NCBI RefSeq assembly: GCF_000176235.1
Contig: NZ_ACZV01000002.1
Location: 124,001 to 188,000 of the forward strand
Length of the DNA stretch: 64,000 nt
Source: Vibrio orientalis CIP 102891 = ATCC 33934
GTDB taxonomy: Bacteria > Pseudomonadota > Gammaproteobacteria > Enterobacterales > Vibrionaceae
Direction of reading: 5' to 3'
A program made the position numbers and the translations under genes. The notes under the pieces are model-generated. The model searched no databases. It was given only the letters and a program-made list of their open reading frames with translations, and was not told where the DNA came from. Each line of letters starts with the position of its first letter. Positions within the stretch are counted from its first letter, which is position 1. This document shows, in pieces, positions 37,811-47,948 of the stretch.

Positions 37811-40219
37811 TTAACCGAGTACAACAACAACGTCGTTGATGCTGCCATCAGCCTGAACCGGAACAGCGTGGCCAGTGATAAGTTCACCGTTCACAGTGAT
37901 TGATTTAACGCCTTTGCTCACTGAGCTTGGGTTCTCAACCTTGATGTTGTAAGTCGCGCCTAGCCATTGACGAGTTACCTCGAAGCCAGGCCAATCGGTT
38001 GGGATACATGGATCAATCGTTAGACCATCGAAGCCAGTTCGTACACCAAGGATAAAGTTGGTTACGGCGAAGTATGCCCAGCCAGAGGTACCTGTTAACC
38101 AAGGGTGGTTTGCACGACCGTGGTCTTGGTGGTCACGACCCATGATGAACTGAACGTACGAGTATGGTTCTGCGATACGTTTTTCGATGATGTCATTTTG
38201 GTTGTATGGGTTTAGTGCATCGTAGAACTTCATTGCACGGTCACCACGACCAAGCTTCGCCTCTGCAACCCATGCCCATGGGTTAGGGTGAGAGAAGATC
38301 GCGCCATTTTCTTTAACGCCTTGGTATACGCGTGTTACGAAGCCGATGTCATCGTTTGGCGTTGCGAATGAAGGAGAGTTTAGGTGCAGACCGTATTCAG
38401 AGAATAGGTTCTCATCTACCGCATCCATCGCCTTCTCGCCACGCTCTTGAGAAACCGCACCAGAAAGAACTGCTAGTGTGTTTGATTCTAGGTGTACACG
38501 ACCTTCTGCTTGTTGCGCTGTACCAATCTTATCGCCATCTTTAGTCAGACCGCGGATGTACCAACCACCTTCGTCATCCCAAAGGTGACTTTCACATGCT
38601 TCACGCACGTTCGCCGCCATTTCAGTGTACTTAGCTACATCTTGGTCTTTACCAAGGAACTTAGCTAGGTCGATAAACTCTTGTAGAGCCCAGAAATGTA
38701 GGAATGAAACCATTGATGATTCACCACCACCTAGGTTTAGACAGTCATTCCAGTCGGCGCGAAGACCTTTACAGATACCCGTTTGACCAACGTATTCAGC
38801 AGAGAAATCCAGTGCCGCTTTCATATGGTCATAGACAGAGGCGTCACCGCCGTCTGCGTATGGAATCATCTCATCAAAGAAGCCGTGCTCACCCGTTTCC
38901 ATTACGTACTTACAGATAGTAGGCACTAGCCATAGGTGGTCATCAGAACAGGTATCTTCAATACCGTGGATCTTGTCGTCATCCGATGGTGTTGGAACAA
39001 CCGTTGGTGACTTTGATGGGGCAACATCGGCTTTTTCTGGATCGAACCAATCTGGATCAAATAGATGCAGACCGTAACCTGCTTTCACCTGGCCTCGAAG
39101 TAGATCAACAAGGCGTTTGCGTGTCATTTCAGGGTTAGCATGAGGGACAGAAATTGCGTCTTGAGCGGTGTCGCGATAGCCAAGACCTGTACGTCCACCG
39201 ACTTCGATAAATGACGCGAAACGAGACCATACGACACAGGTTTCTGCTTGGTAAAGTGTCCAAGCGTTGATCATGGTGTCTAGGCCTTCGTTTGGAGACT
39301 TCACTTGGAATTTCTCACAACGTTCGTTCCAGTGCTGTTTAATGCCAGCGAATGCGGCATCAACATTAGCAAGATCTTGGTACTTCTCACGTAGACGCTC
39401 ACCGTTGCCTTTACCGATACCTAGAATGTAAGCAAAGCGTACTTCTTCACCCGGCTGGATAGTGAACTGCTTGTGGAGTGAACCACAGTGGTTGTAACAA
39501 GTTTGCGCTGTGTTTGAACACTTGCCTTGCTCGACTGCAATTGGATTTGCTTCATCGCGGTATAGACCTAAGAAGCTATCGCGCTGGCCGTCGTATGAGT
39601 CTGGGCTAAATGTTGAAGCTAGGTAGTAGAAACCTTCAAAGTCATTGGTGTTGTAGTAAAGGTCGTATTCGATCACGCCTTCACGGTACTCGGTACCCGC
39701 TGAGTACAGTGACATCTGATGGTTTTGGTTATCAGATTGAATGTGACTAAATGAGAACTCAACAAATGAGAACGCACTGATGGTACGTGGTTTATCGGAA
39801 GTGTTTTTAATCACGACATCCCATACTTCTGCGTCTTCACCTTTAGGTACGAACAGTGTTTTCGTAGCGGTGATACCGCTGTATTCACATTTGAACTTTG
39901 AGTAAGAAAGACCATGGCGAACTTCGTAGCTTGCTTCGTCTAGGCTTTTTGCTACTGGTTGCCAAGAGATTGACCAGTAATCACCAGTTTCATCATCACG
40001 TAGGTAGACATAGTGTCCAGGGCGGTCAAATGTTGCGTTCGGACGGAACTTAGTAACACGGTTATACTCTGGAGAGTTGTAGAAAGAGTAACCTCCAGCA
40101 TTGTGTGAGATAACGGTACAGAACTTTTCTGTGCCTAAGTAGTTAGTCCATGGCGCAGGGACGTCAGGGCGAGTAATGACGTATTCGCGATTGTCGTTAT
40201 CGAAATAGCCGTATTTCAT
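37811..40219 (-). CDS. chbP: N,N'-diacetylchitobiose phosphorylase (GH94)
   Basis: Cytoplasmic enzyme that splits (GlcNAc)2 with phosphate into GlcNAc-1-P and GlcNAc, saving one ATP. It has 802 residues, and the catalytic acid D492 lies in RADWNDCLNLGG at the same number as the V. proteolyticus enzyme as I recall it. The N-terminal beta-sandwich (MKYGYFDNDNREYVITRPDVPAPW) and the (alpha/alpha)6 barrel are complete. No signal peptide. The upstream gene is the GH20 hexosaminidase, 87 bp away. Confidence 0.95.
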   Translation of the reverse strand: MKYGYFDNDNREYVITRPDVPAPWTNYLGTEKFCTVISHNAGGYSFYNSPEYNRVTKFRPNATFDRPGHYVYLRDDETGDYWSISWQPVAKSLDEASYEVRHGLSYSKFKCEYSGITATKTLFVPKGEDAEVWDVVIKNTSDKPRTISAFSFVEFSFSHIQSDNQNHQMSLYSAGTEYREGVIEYDLYYNTNDFEGFYYLASTFSPDSYDGQRDSFLGLYRDEANPIAVEQGKCSNTAQTCYNHCGSLHKQFTIQPGEEVRFAYILGIGKGNGERLREKYQDLANVDAAFAGIKQHWNERCEKFQVKSPNEGLDTMINAWTLYQAETCVVWSRFASFIEVGGRTGLGYRDTAQDAISVPHANPEMTRKRLVDLLRGQVKAGYGLHLFDPDWFDPEKADVAPSKSPTVVPTPSDDDKIHGIEDTCSDDHLWLVPTICKYVMETGEHGFFDEMIPYADGGDASVYDHMKAALDFSAEYVGQTGICKGLRADWNDCLNLGGGESSMVSFLHFWALQEFIDLAKFLGKDQDVAKYTEMAANVREACESHLWDDEGGWYIRGLTKDGDKIGTAQQAEGRVHLESNTLAVLSGAVSQERGEKAMDAVDENLFSEYGLHLNSPSFATPNDDIGFVTRVYQGVKENGAIFSHPNPWAWVAEAKLGRGDRAMKFYDALNPYNQNDIIEKRIAEPYSYVQFIMGRDHQDHGRANHPWLTGTSGWAYFAVTNFILGVRTGFDGLTIDPCIPTDWPGFEVTRQWLGATYNIKVENPSSVSKGVKSITVNGELITGHAVPVQADGSINDVVVVLG

Positions 40220-40306
40220 GTTAATTTCCTTTTTACCAAGCTACCAGTGGGGTAGCCAAAATTTTAAGCTAGTGAAAACTGCGAATGGACATCATTCGCG
40301 CAGTTG

Positions 40307-42217
40307 TTATTTCCACGGTTGGCGGTATTCAATTTCTTGTTTGTCAAGCAGAGCTAAATGACTCTTCAACCGTGATAGATAATCTTCCCAATCTCGAGCT
40401 GGCTTTTCGGTCCAGCAGGCTTCTGCCATGGCAGTTAATCTTGGGAAAACCATGTAATCCATGCGAGATTGGGTGGTGACAATCTCACTCCATAAGGCAC
40501 ATTGAATGCCTAAAATTCGTTTACGAATTGGGTCATGTTCAGGAACCTGAGCCAGCGGTTCGTAGCGATATGCACTTTCTAACGGAATAACAGCGGCCCA
40601 ATCGACACCAGGCTCTTCCGGACTATAGTCTTGAGTCATATCTAGATAAGTTGACTGACCCGGCTGCAAGATTACATCGAATCCTTGTTTGGCACAGTTA
40701 AGCGCCGCTTCTTCGCTAAGCCATGAATAAATCACGGTATCTTTACTGACCTTGTCGCCATGTTGTGCTTCTTCCCAGCCGACCATGCGTTTGCCAAGTG
40801 AGCGAAGCTTTTTCTCTGCATAGCGAAGTAGGTGACCCTGAAGTTCTTTGGTACTTTGGTAGCCCTCTTGTTTCATTAAGGCTTGGCAGGCAGGGCTTTC
40901 AAGCCAAACGCCATCAGGCACTTCATCTGCGCCGATATGAACCCAAGTTGAAGGGAATAACTCAGCGACTTCTTCGAGTACTTTATCTAAGAACAGGTAT
41001 GTGCCTGGCAATGCAGGAGAGAGCACATTGTCGTTGTAGTGTTGAATGCTGCGATATTGAGAACGATCGTCTGGATCCGCGAGTAATTCAGGTAATGATT
41101 TGATTGCTGCACGGCAGTGACCGGGGATATCGATTTCAGGGATGACGTTAATGCCTCGCTCTTCCGCATAGGCGATCACTTCTTTGATCTCTTCTTGGCT
41201 GTAATAGCCACCATACAGATCCGCTAAATGGCTATATTGTGGTTCGAGTGCTGTTTGAGTACCACGGTAAGCACCGACAGACGTCAGCTCTGGCAGTGAT
41301 TTGATTTCAATGCGCCAACCTTCATCATCAGTGAGGTGCCAATGAAAAGTATTGAATTTGTAGTGAGCAAGTTGGTTGATCAGTCGCTTAACCATCTCTA
41401 GTGAATGGAAGTGACGAGCGCAATCTAGCATCATGCCACGATATTTAAAGCGTGGTCGATCAACGATCTTTAAGTAAGGAATCGAGAGATTGTTGTGCTC
41501 ATCGACTTGAATTAACTGAATCAGCGTTGCACTTGCATGAACAAAACCTGAGCGAGAGCCTGACTCTAGGCGAGCACCTGAGCTATTGACCGTTAGTTGG
41601 TATTCCCCTTCATCGAGTGTTGGATTGTTGCGATAAACAATGTCACTTTGACCAATCGCGGGTGCTGTAAAGCCATAAAGTTGCGTCAGCTCTTGTTGCA
41701 GCCAAGTCGCCGCTTTTTCAGCCAACGATGCCTTTAGAGTGATCTGGCTTGAGTGAGTAAGGGAGAAATAGCCACCTTGAACTTCGATATGATTCGGCTT
41801 TGGAATCAGGGCTAACTCACTTGGTTTCACCTGTGCGACTTCGCTGCGCTCACGGAAAGGTGAGGCTAGAGCAATCGGTGTTAGGGTAACAGGGTATTTA
41901 TTGGCACCACCGTCAGCTAGGATCAGAGCATCTTTAAAGCCATCGGTATAAAAACGCAGTGGTGCAGTATTAATGCTAAATTCACAGTAGTAATGTTGGT
42001 TCGCGGCTAGGCAGTTGACGTCAGGCTGTACGGTGCAGAAGCTACCAATTTGTACCACTTCACCATGAGTAAAACTGTCAGGCAAAATAAAGCGATCAAT
42101 AATGAATTGCAGGCGCCAATCCGTTAAATCCTTGTCACTTAGGTTATGAATAGTCAAACCGAAGCGGCAAAATTGTTTTTGCTCGGATAGCACTGCAAGT
42201 TCAACGCGGTAGCTCAT
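40307..42217 (-). CDS. Beta-N-acetylhexosaminidase (GH20), cytoplasmic
   Basis: Removes terminal GlcNAc from chitobiose and short chitin oligomers. It has 636 residues. The catalytic pair D431-E432 is in HIGADEVPDG, with GMMLDCARHFH and HWHLTDDEGWRIEIK earlier in the barrel. A GH20b-type domain precedes the barrel. No signal peptide, so it works on imported sugars, next to ChbP. It is 11 bp downstream of the kinase gene in the operon. Confidence 0.93.
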   Translation of the reverse strand: MSYRVELAVLSEQKQFCRFGLTIHNLSDKDLTDWRLQFIIDRFILPDSFTHGEVVQIGSFCTVQPDVNCLAANQHYYCEFSINTAPLRFYTDGFKDALILADGGANKYPVTLTPIALASPFRERSEVAQVKPSELALIPKPNHIEVQGGYFSLTHSSQITLKASLAEKAATWLQQELTQLYGFTAPAIGQSDIVYRNNPTLDEGEYQLTVNSSGARLESGSRSGFVHASATLIQLIQVDEHNNLSIPYLKIVDRPRFKYRGMMLDCARHFHSLEMVKRLINQLAHYKFNTFHWHLTDDEGWRIEIKSLPELTSVGAYRGTQTALEPQYSHLADLYGGYYSQEEIKEVIAYAEERGINVIPEIDIPGHCRAAIKSLPELLADPDDRSQYRSIQHYNDNVLSPALPGTYLFLDKVLEEVAELFPSTWVHIGADEVPDGVWLESPACQALMKQEGYQSTKELQGHLLRYAEKKLRSLGKRMVGWEEAQHGDKVSKDTVIYSWLSEEAALNCAKQGFDVILQPGQSTYLDMTQDYSPEEPGVDWAAVIPLESAYRYEPLAQVPEHDPIRKRILGIQCALWSEIVTTQSRMDYMVFPRLTAMAEACWTEKPARDWEDYLSRLKSHLALLDKQEIEYRQPWK

Positions 42218-42228
42218 AGTTGTCGTCC

Positions 42229-43104
42229 TTAATACAAATTATGTTCAGGCTTACCTGCAAACATAAGTGCGCCTTCAATAGCATCAAATTGAGGATCTAC
42301 GATCCAAGTTTGTACGGGTGGTGATAACCACGCTTTGATGCGTTCAGCGATACTGCCCATCAAACAGATACGCGTTGCGCCTTTACGGTTCAGTGCGACA
42401 AGAAACATCTCTATATCAGCAGCAGTTTGTTGCAGCATTTTGATCGCTAATGGATCGCCTTGATGGGCATGTTGAAAAATCGCTGGCGAAAATTGACCGT
42501 AATCGCGTGGTAGAGCACTTTTAGACCAGGCTACGATTTGATCGACATCGTGATTGAAATGAGCCATAACATGTTGAGAAAGAGGTGTTTTCTCAATGAT
42601 ATCGTCTTGTGCGAGTAGAACTTGCTGGATCAGATGAAGGCCCATGACAGCGCCGCCACCTTGATCAGAAATTGGGAACTCTCGGCCACCAACAACGTGT
42701 TGAGTGTCACCTGCTAGGTAAATACCACACGAACCAGTACCCGCAATCATGATTGCACCATCGTCACCGTTATGGGCGCCAACACATGCACCGTAAGCGT
42801 CGGTATTAAGAACCATAGAGGCAAATGGGTGCGCCAGAGCCATAAATTGCTGCCAAGCTGATTTTTGCTCTGCACCTGCTAAAGCCAGGCCTACATGCAT
42901 GGAGCCAAAATCAGATTCGCTTAAGTCGCCTTGCTTAGCCGCTTGAGTAATGGCGTCGATAATTGATGCCATGGCGACATCGACACCTAATAAAATATTA
43001 GCGCTACCACTTTTAGCTTCACCGATAAACTCGCCATTTTCAGTGCGAATACGTGCGCGACAAGAAGTGCCACCGCCATCAATGCCGACATAATACAGCG
43101 TCAT
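42229..43104 (-). CDS. gspK: Glucosamine-specific kinase (BadF/BadG/NagK-like)
   Basis: ATP-dependent kinase of the actin-like ATPase fold, 291 residues. The phosphate-1 loop is GIDGGGTSCRARI, the phosphate-2 loop IAGTGSCGIYL, and a further glycine loop SDQGGGAVMGLH. The V. cholerae gene at this operon position encodes a kinase for glucosamine. The start overlaps the GH9 stop by four bases (43101-43104), which suggests that the free glucosamine made by the GH9 enzyme is its substrate. Confidence 0.9.
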   Translation of the reverse strand: MTLYYVGIDGGGTSCRARIRTENGEFIGEAKSGSANILLGVDVAMASIIDAITQAAKQGDLSESDFGSMHVGLALAGAEQKSAWQQFMALAHPFASMVLNTDAYGACVGAHNGDDGAIMIAGTGSCGIYLAGDTQHVVGGREFPISDQGGGAVMGLHLIQQVLLAQDDIIEKTPLSQHVMAHFNHDVDQIVAWSKSALPRDYGQFSPAIFQHAHQGDPLAIKMLQQTAADIEMFLVALNRKGATRICLMGSIAERIKAWLSPPVQTWIVDPQFDAIEGALMFAGKPEHNLY

Positions 43105-44825
43105 GACTTATCTCCTTGAGCAGTGAAGTAAGTAGAGTGGTTAAGAATCGCTAGCAGATACCAAGCCCCATGAGGGATCCATTGCTCACCCCAACGCCAG
43201 TTCTGCAGCATGTCATCTTTTTGTTTCGGTGGGTTAAAGGCGATATCTTCTTCATCTTCAAATCCACCAGTAATGCCGTTACAAACTCCGCCTTTTGCAT
43301 TGAAAAAACCAAGGTCAGGTAGGTAGTCTGGGTTGTTATGACCGTGACCATCAAGCATGCACATGTCGTATGGATTCAAGCCTAAGATCCAGTTGAGGCA
43401 ATCTTGGGAGAAAGTCATCAGTTGCTGTTTCAGCGCAGGATCTTGAAGGTATGGCAAGGCAAAGAAAACCATGCTGCTCAGAGAGCCTAAGCGCGCATTT
43501 TCACCTTGCCACCAGTAACCAGTTTCGTTGTTGTGTGCGACGAAGAAGGCATCACGTTTGTCACTATCAACCGCTTTGACATATTGGCGTGGATAGCCAA
43601 ATGGGTTAGCTACATGGGAAGTTATCGTAAGTTCAAATTTCAGCGCTTGAATGACGGTGTTTAGAGCGGCTGCGGAAAGCGTCTCATCAGACTCAATCGC
43701 AAGGTATTCACATAGGGCGATGACTGGTAAGCCAGCTTCAGCCGCGTGATAATATGGACGGCTGCCATCACTATTGGCTGACCAAAAATGATTAAACTGC
43801 TCATCACAACGTTGACGCTGCTGTAGTTTCTCACTCCACAGGCGACATTCAGTTAAAAATTCAGGGTTGTTGCTGCTCTTAAACAGTTCAATCGCCGCGA
43901 GTAGGGCGCAATACTCATCAATGATGTTCTCTTCACCATCGTTTAGGTATTGATGATTGTGCTCTTTTAAGTGCCAGTAACCGCGCGTAGCAGCATCTAA
44001 GTAATCAGATGATTGGTATTCGCCGTGCTCATCTTGGCGCGCCGCTAACGCTAACGCTGCGATTGCGATGCCACCACCTTGTCGGTAGGCCGCTTGATAA
44101 TCTTCTGACTTAACACCTTCTTGAGTCGCGTAGGCACAGATTTCTCGCTGTTTGATATCTTTCGACCACTTGTCGAATACTGTCATATAGAAGAAGCCAG
44201 CTTCATCTTGCATTCGGACTAAGAAATCAGCCCCAAATAGCGCTTCTTCGGTCAGGCGAACTTTAGAAAATAGCGGGACATTGTCATTATCGCTAATGAG
44301 CTCAGCACCTTTAAACATATTCCACACAACCATTGGAATTTGTTGTGGGTTAAGGTGGTTCGCGTAAGAAAGGTGGCTTAGGTATTTACTCACGTCACCT
44401 GAGGCATCATACCAACCGCCATGGACATCAGCAGTTTTATCTGAGCCCAGGATCGGAGCGTGGTGATCTTGCTGATCAAAACGGCCACCACAGCGTTGTG
44501 ATTTAAAGTAGTGCAAAACATCAGAAAAGGTATTTTTTAGCAGTAAGCCTTCAGCTACCTGAAAGATTTCAGAACGTAAATTGTCGACTCTCAGGTAGTA
44601 ACGACCAACTTGTTCAAAGTGGGAGAACTCGATGCGAAAAAAATTCCCTTGGTGCCAGTTGGCGACCTTAGTACCCTTATTGATACTAAAAGACGCTACA
44701 GTTTGATGACTGTCAGCACAGACTAACAGCGCAGTGGTAGAAGAAAGTCGTGGCTTACGCGTCATCAAAACGGCCTGCTTAGGCCCAAGGGCTTCATAAC
44801 CAATATGGTTAGTAAGTAGCAGCAT
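43101..44825 (-). CDS. GH9-family glycosidase, probable cytoplasmic exo-beta-D-glucosaminidase (often misannotated endoglucanase)
   Basis: 574 residues: an Ig-like N-terminal domain (LTNHIGYEALGPKQAVL) and a GH9 (alpha/alpha)6 barrel. The acid/base candidates are the Asp residues in GGWYDASGDVSKYL and the Glu in WGEQWIPHGAWYLLA, which replaces the NEVAIDYNA block of true cellulases. No signal peptide or cellulose-binding module, so it is intracellular. The Photobacterium homologue was shown to be an exo-beta-glucosaminidase acting on GlcN-containing disaccharides. ATG 44825 has GGAG six bases upstream; a TTG at 44828 is not needed. Confidence 0.88.
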   Translation of the reverse strand: MLLLTNHIGYEALGPKQAVLMTRKPRLSSTTALLVCADSHQTVASFSINKGTKVANWHQGNFFRIEFSHFEQVGRYYLRVDNLRSEIFQVAEGLLLKNTFSDVLHYFKSQRCGGRFDQQDHHAPILGSDKTADVHGGWYDASGDVSKYLSHLSYANHLNPQQIPMVVWNMFKGAELISDNDNVPLFSKVRLTEEALFGADFLVRMQDEAGFFYMTVFDKWSKDIKQREICAYATQEGVKSEDYQAAYRQGGGIAIAALALAARQDEHGEYQSSDYLDAATRGYWHLKEHNHQYLNDGEENIIDEYCALLAAIELFKSSNNPEFLTECRLWSEKLQQRQRCDEQFNHFWSANSDGSRPYYHAAEAGLPVIALCEYLAIESDETLSAAALNTVIQALKFELTITSHVANPFGYPRQYVKAVDSDKRDAFFVAHNNETGYWWQGENARLGSLSSMVFFALPYLQDPALKQQLMTFSQDCLNWILGLNPYDMCMLDGHGHNNPDYLPDLGFFNAKGGVCNGITGGFEDEEDIAFNPPKQKDDMLQNWRWGEQWIPHGAWYLLAILNHSTYFTAQGDKS

Positions 44826-44865
44826 CAAAATCTCCGAAATTAATATGTTATAGGTCTAGTTAAAG

Positions 44866-44889
44866 CGCCAAGAACCGAAGATCTTGGCG
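44866..44889 (-). other. Intercistronic hairpin between the transporter and enzyme genes
   Basis: CGCCAAG (44866-44872) pairs with CTTGGCG (44883-44889). It lies between the last transport gene and the GH9 gene, and has no T run. Confidence 0.45.
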
Positions 44890-44896
44890 TAGGTCA

Positions 44897-45892
44897 TTAA
44901 TTTTCGTATAGGTAACAACGGACAAAGTGGTTATCAGACAGTTGAGTTACTGCTGGTAATTGTTCACGACATTTGTCTGAGGCATGTTGGCAACGGCCGG
45001 CAAATGGACAGCCAGCAGAAGCAGGAGTCCAAAGAGGGATCTCCCCTTTGTTACCTTTCAGCTTCTGATGAATCGATTTGCTTGGATCCGGTACCGCAGA
45101 AACCAATAGTTGGGTGTATGGGTGTTGAGGGTTATGAATGATCTCATCTGTGTCACCCCATTCCACCATATGGCCCACATACATAACTGAAAGATCTTCA
45201 GCGATGTAACGTGCCGTCGCAATATCGTGAGTGATGTAAAGTAGAGACATCTGCTTTTCAAACTTCATCTCTTCCATCAGGTTTAAAACACCTGCACGAA
45301 TCGATACATCAAGCATGGATGTCGGTTCATCCGCTAATACCACTTCTGCGCCAACAGCAATGTTACGAGCTAGGTTTACACGCTGACGTTGACCGCCCGA
45401 TAACTGGTGCGGGAACTTTTGCGCAGTCTCTTTTGGTGGGATCAAACCGACTTGCTCAAGCAGGTCGTAAACTCGCTCTTCTTGCTCTTTCTTATTGCGT
45501 GGATCGACTTTTTTGTGGATCAGCAATGGACGTAAAATATGGTGAAAGATGTTATGAGTTGGGTTGAGCGAACCAAACGGGTCCTGCCATACCATCTGTA
45601 CACCTTCACGGTAGTTCATAACATCAGAACGCGAAGTGATTTTTTGAATATCACGCCCTTTGTATTCGATGGTACCTGATGTCGGAGCGTACATTTTCGC
45701 GATCATCTTCGCAGTGGTTGATTTACCTGAACCTGACTCACCGACCACAGCCAAGCCACGACTTTTATACATTTTGAATGACACGTCATTGATTGCACGC
45801 ATCATAGGTTGTTGTAAGGAATTACTATTGATCGGGAAATCCTTAATTAGGTTTTTCCCTTCGACTAGTAGTTCACCAAATTCTTTGCTCAT
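44897..45892 (-). CDS. Chitobiose/oligopeptide-type ABC transporter, ATP-binding protein 2 (DppF-like)
   Basis: Second ATPase of the importer, 331 residues. Walker A GESGSGKST near residue 52, signature LSGGQRQRVNLARN, Walker B VVLADEPTSMLD, and the C-terminal oligopeptide-transporter motif with Cys (CPFAGRCQHASDKCREQLP), which may hold an Fe-S cluster in such ATPases. It sits in the chitobiose operon, so the substrate is inferred to be (GlcNAc)n, not peptides. 42 bp after the companion ATPase. Confidence 0.92.
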   Translation of the reverse strand: MSKEFGELLVEGKNLIKDFPINSNSLQQPMMRAINDVSFKMYKSRGLAVVGESGSGKSTTAKMIAKMYAPTSGTIEYKGRDIQKITSRSDVMNYREGVQMVWQDPFGSLNPTHNIFHHILRPLLIHKKVDPRNKKEQEERVYDLLEQVGLIPPKETAQKFPHQLSGGQRQRVNLARNIAVGAEVVLADEPTSMLDVSIRAGVLNLMEEMKFEKQMSLLYITHDIATARYIAEDLSVMYVGHMVEWGDTDEIIHNPQHPYTQLLVSAVPDPSKSIHQKLKGNKGEIPLWTPASAGCPFAGRCQHASDKCREQLPAVTQLSDNHFVRCYLYEN

Positions 45893-45934
45893 GATTGTCT
45901 CCAGTAATCTTTCTTATTATTTCTCAATCGCTTT

Positions 45935-46918
45935 CTAGAGCTTCGCCTGAGCGATTGGCTCACCATATAGGTGGCAGTTTGAGAAACGATTTGGCTCAAT
46001 TTGTCTTAGCTGGGTAGGGATGCGAGTACAAGCTTCATGAACGCGGTCACAGCGAGCTTGGAAACGACAGCCTTGAGGTATCTCTAAAAGGTTTAGAGGG
46101 TTACCAGGAATACCCGTTAGCTTAGTTTTAGGGCCTGTTAATGGAGGGAAAGAACTACCCAAACCTTTCGTGTATGGGTGGAAAGGACTTTCCAAGATCT
46201 CTTTTGATGGAGCAACTTCAATCAGTTCACCGGAGTACATAATGCCGATGCGGTCTGAGAATTCGACCATCAATGAAAGATCGTGAGTAATGAATAGGAT
46301 AGAGAAGCCAAACTCTTCTTTAAGCGCATAAATCTTCTGTAAGATTTCACGCTGTACAACCACATCTAGTGCAGTTGTTGGCTCATCCATGATGATCATT
46401 TTCGGGTTAAGCGCGAGTGCAATTGCAATAACTAGGCGCTGACGCATACCGCCAGAGAACTGGTGAGGGTAGTCATTAAGACGGCTAGGGTGAATATCAA
46501 CGATTTCCAATAGCCCTTCAGCGCGCTTCCGTGCTTGTTCACGAGTCATATTGGTGTGGCGCATGATCACGTCGCAGAATTGATCTTCCATTGTCAGTAC
46601 TGGGTTCAGTGCGTTCATCGCACTTTGGAACACCATAGACATCTCACTCCAACGGAATGATTGCATACGTTCATCACTGTATTTAAGGATATCTTCGCCA
46701 TTGAAGATTACCTCGCCACCAGTAATAAATGCTGGCGGCTTGTGAAGACGCATTAGCGAGAATGCGACGGTTGATTTACCACAGCCTGATTCGCCTGCTA
46801 GGCCGAAAACTTCACCTGGGGCAATATCAAAGCTCACATTGTTACAGGCACGGACATCGCCCGCTTCTGTAATATAGTCAACGCATAAGTTGCGGATAGA
46901 AATGAGTGGTGCTGTCAT
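45935..46918 (-). CDS. Chitobiose/oligopeptide-type ABC transporter, ATP-binding protein 1 (DppD-like)
   Basis: First ATPase of the importer, 327 residues. Walker A GESGCGKST near residue 40, signature FSGGMRQRLVIAIALA, Walker B MIIMDEPTTALD, switch H in ITHDLSLM, and a C-terminal oligopeptide motif (CRFQARCDRVHEACTRI). It begins two bases after the DppC-like stop. The two ATPases form the usual heterodimer of the Opp/Dpp family. Confidence 0.92.
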   Translation of the reverse strand: MTAPLISIRNLCVDYITEAGDVRACNNVSFDIAPGEVFGLAGESGCGKSTVAFSLMRLHKPPAFITGGEVIFNGEDILKYSDERMQSFRWSEMSMVFQSAMNALNPVLTMEDQFCDVIMRHTNMTREQARKRAEGLLEIVDIHPSRLNDYPHQFSGGMRQRLVIAIALALNPKMIIMDEPTTALDVVVQREILQKIYALKEEFGFSILFITHDLSLMVEFSDRIGIMYSGELIEVAPSKEILESPFHPYTKGLGSSFPPLTGPKTKLTGIPGNPLNLLEIPQGCRFQARCDRVHEACTRIPTQLRQIEPNRFSNCHLYGEPIAQAKL

Positions 46919-46920
46919 GA

Positions 46921-47946
46921 TTATTTATCTCCGCTCCAAAGTGCATTTTGAGGTGGTAGTTCTGGCTCACGCTCTTTTTGGTCTTGTGCTGCTAGCTTTT
47001 TCCAACGCTTCATCCCTTTGTGTGAACGAAGTTGAGGGTTAGCAATTTCATCGACTGCGAAGTTAAGGAGAGCTAGGCCCGTTACTAGAATTGTCAGTGC
47101 GATACAAGGTGCAACAACTTCCCACCATGCGCCAATCAGCATTGCGGATGATGTTTGTACGTTGTACAGCATGATGCCCCAACTGATAGTGCTTGGGTCA
47201 CCTAGGCCTAGGAATGAAATAATCGACTCCATACCAATTGCGTACATTACTGAACCGATGAAGCTTGCGCCTACGATTGGGATTAGGTTCGGTAGAATCT
47301 CAACAAAGATGATTCGGAATGAAGACTCGCCTAATACTTCAGCGGCTTTCACGAACTCTTTCTCACGTAACGCTAGAGTCTGAGAGCGTATTACCCTCGC
47401 ACCCCAAGCCCAGGAGGTACAGCCAATGATGATGGCAATGGTTAGTGGGCCTGCTTCACCAATGAAGGCGGCAAGAACAAACAGCAGTGGGTATTGAGGA
47501 ATTACCAACATGATGTTCATCGCAGCAGTGAGCACGTCATCGACACGACCGCCAAAGTAACCCGCAGAGATACCGATGATGGTTGCTAGGAAACATACTG
47601 TTAGACCTGCACCAAAGCCGACACCTAGAGAGATACGCGCACCGTGTACTAGCTGAGACCAAATATCGCGGCCCATACGGCTTGTACCTAAAACGTGGTC
47701 CGCTTTCTTAGACATGATCATAGTGCGGCGGTCAGTTGCTAGGTTTTCAGCGATCCAACCATCAGGGTTAGCTTGCGCTGATTTTACGATATAGCTTGGG
47801 TATTCATGTGGGTTACCCGTACGTTTATCTGGAGCGTGCTTAGTGATAAGCGGCGCAGCCACAGCCATAAAGATAAACAATGAAACAATCACTAGGCCTG
47901 CACATGCGTATGCGTTGCCAAGAATAAGTTTGAATAGGTCTTTCAT
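46921..47946 (-). CDS. Chitobiose/oligopeptide-type ABC transporter permease (DppC-like)
   Basis: Inner-membrane permease, 341 residues. One transmembrane helix near the N-terminus (ACAGLVIVSLFIFMAVAAP), a periplasmic segment of about 70 residues, then five more. The coupling motif EVLGESSFRIIFVEILPNLIP is intact. The C-terminal cytoplasmic tail is long and charged (KGMKRWKKLAAQDQKEREPELPP). It lies two bases from both neighbours in the operon. Confidence 0.92.
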   Translation of the reverse strand: MKDLFKLILGNAYACAGLVIVSLFIFMAVAAPLITKHAPDKRTGNPHEYPSYIVKSAQANPDGWIAENLATDRRTMIMSKKADHVLGTSRMGRDIWSQLVHGARISLGVGFGAGLTVCFLATIIGISAGYFGGRVDDVLTAAMNIMLVIPQYPLLFVLAAFIGEAGPLTIAIIIGCTSWAWGARVIRSQTLALREKEFVKAAEVLGESSFRIIFVEILPNLIPIVGASFIGSVMYAIGMESIISFLGLGDPSTISWGIMLYNVQTSSAMLIGAWWEVVAPCIALTILVTGLALLNFAVDEIANPQLRSHKGMKRWKKLAAQDQKEREPELPPQNALWSGDK

Positions 47947-47948
47947 AA

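Noticed and set aside
40307..44828. Cellulose-utilisation locus (from 'endoglucanase' and 'cellobiose phosphorylase' family names)
   Set aside because: ChbP has D492 in the chitobiose-phosphorylase context, a GH20 hexosaminidase and a glucosamine kinase are present, and chiS is adjacent; the substrate is chitin-derived.
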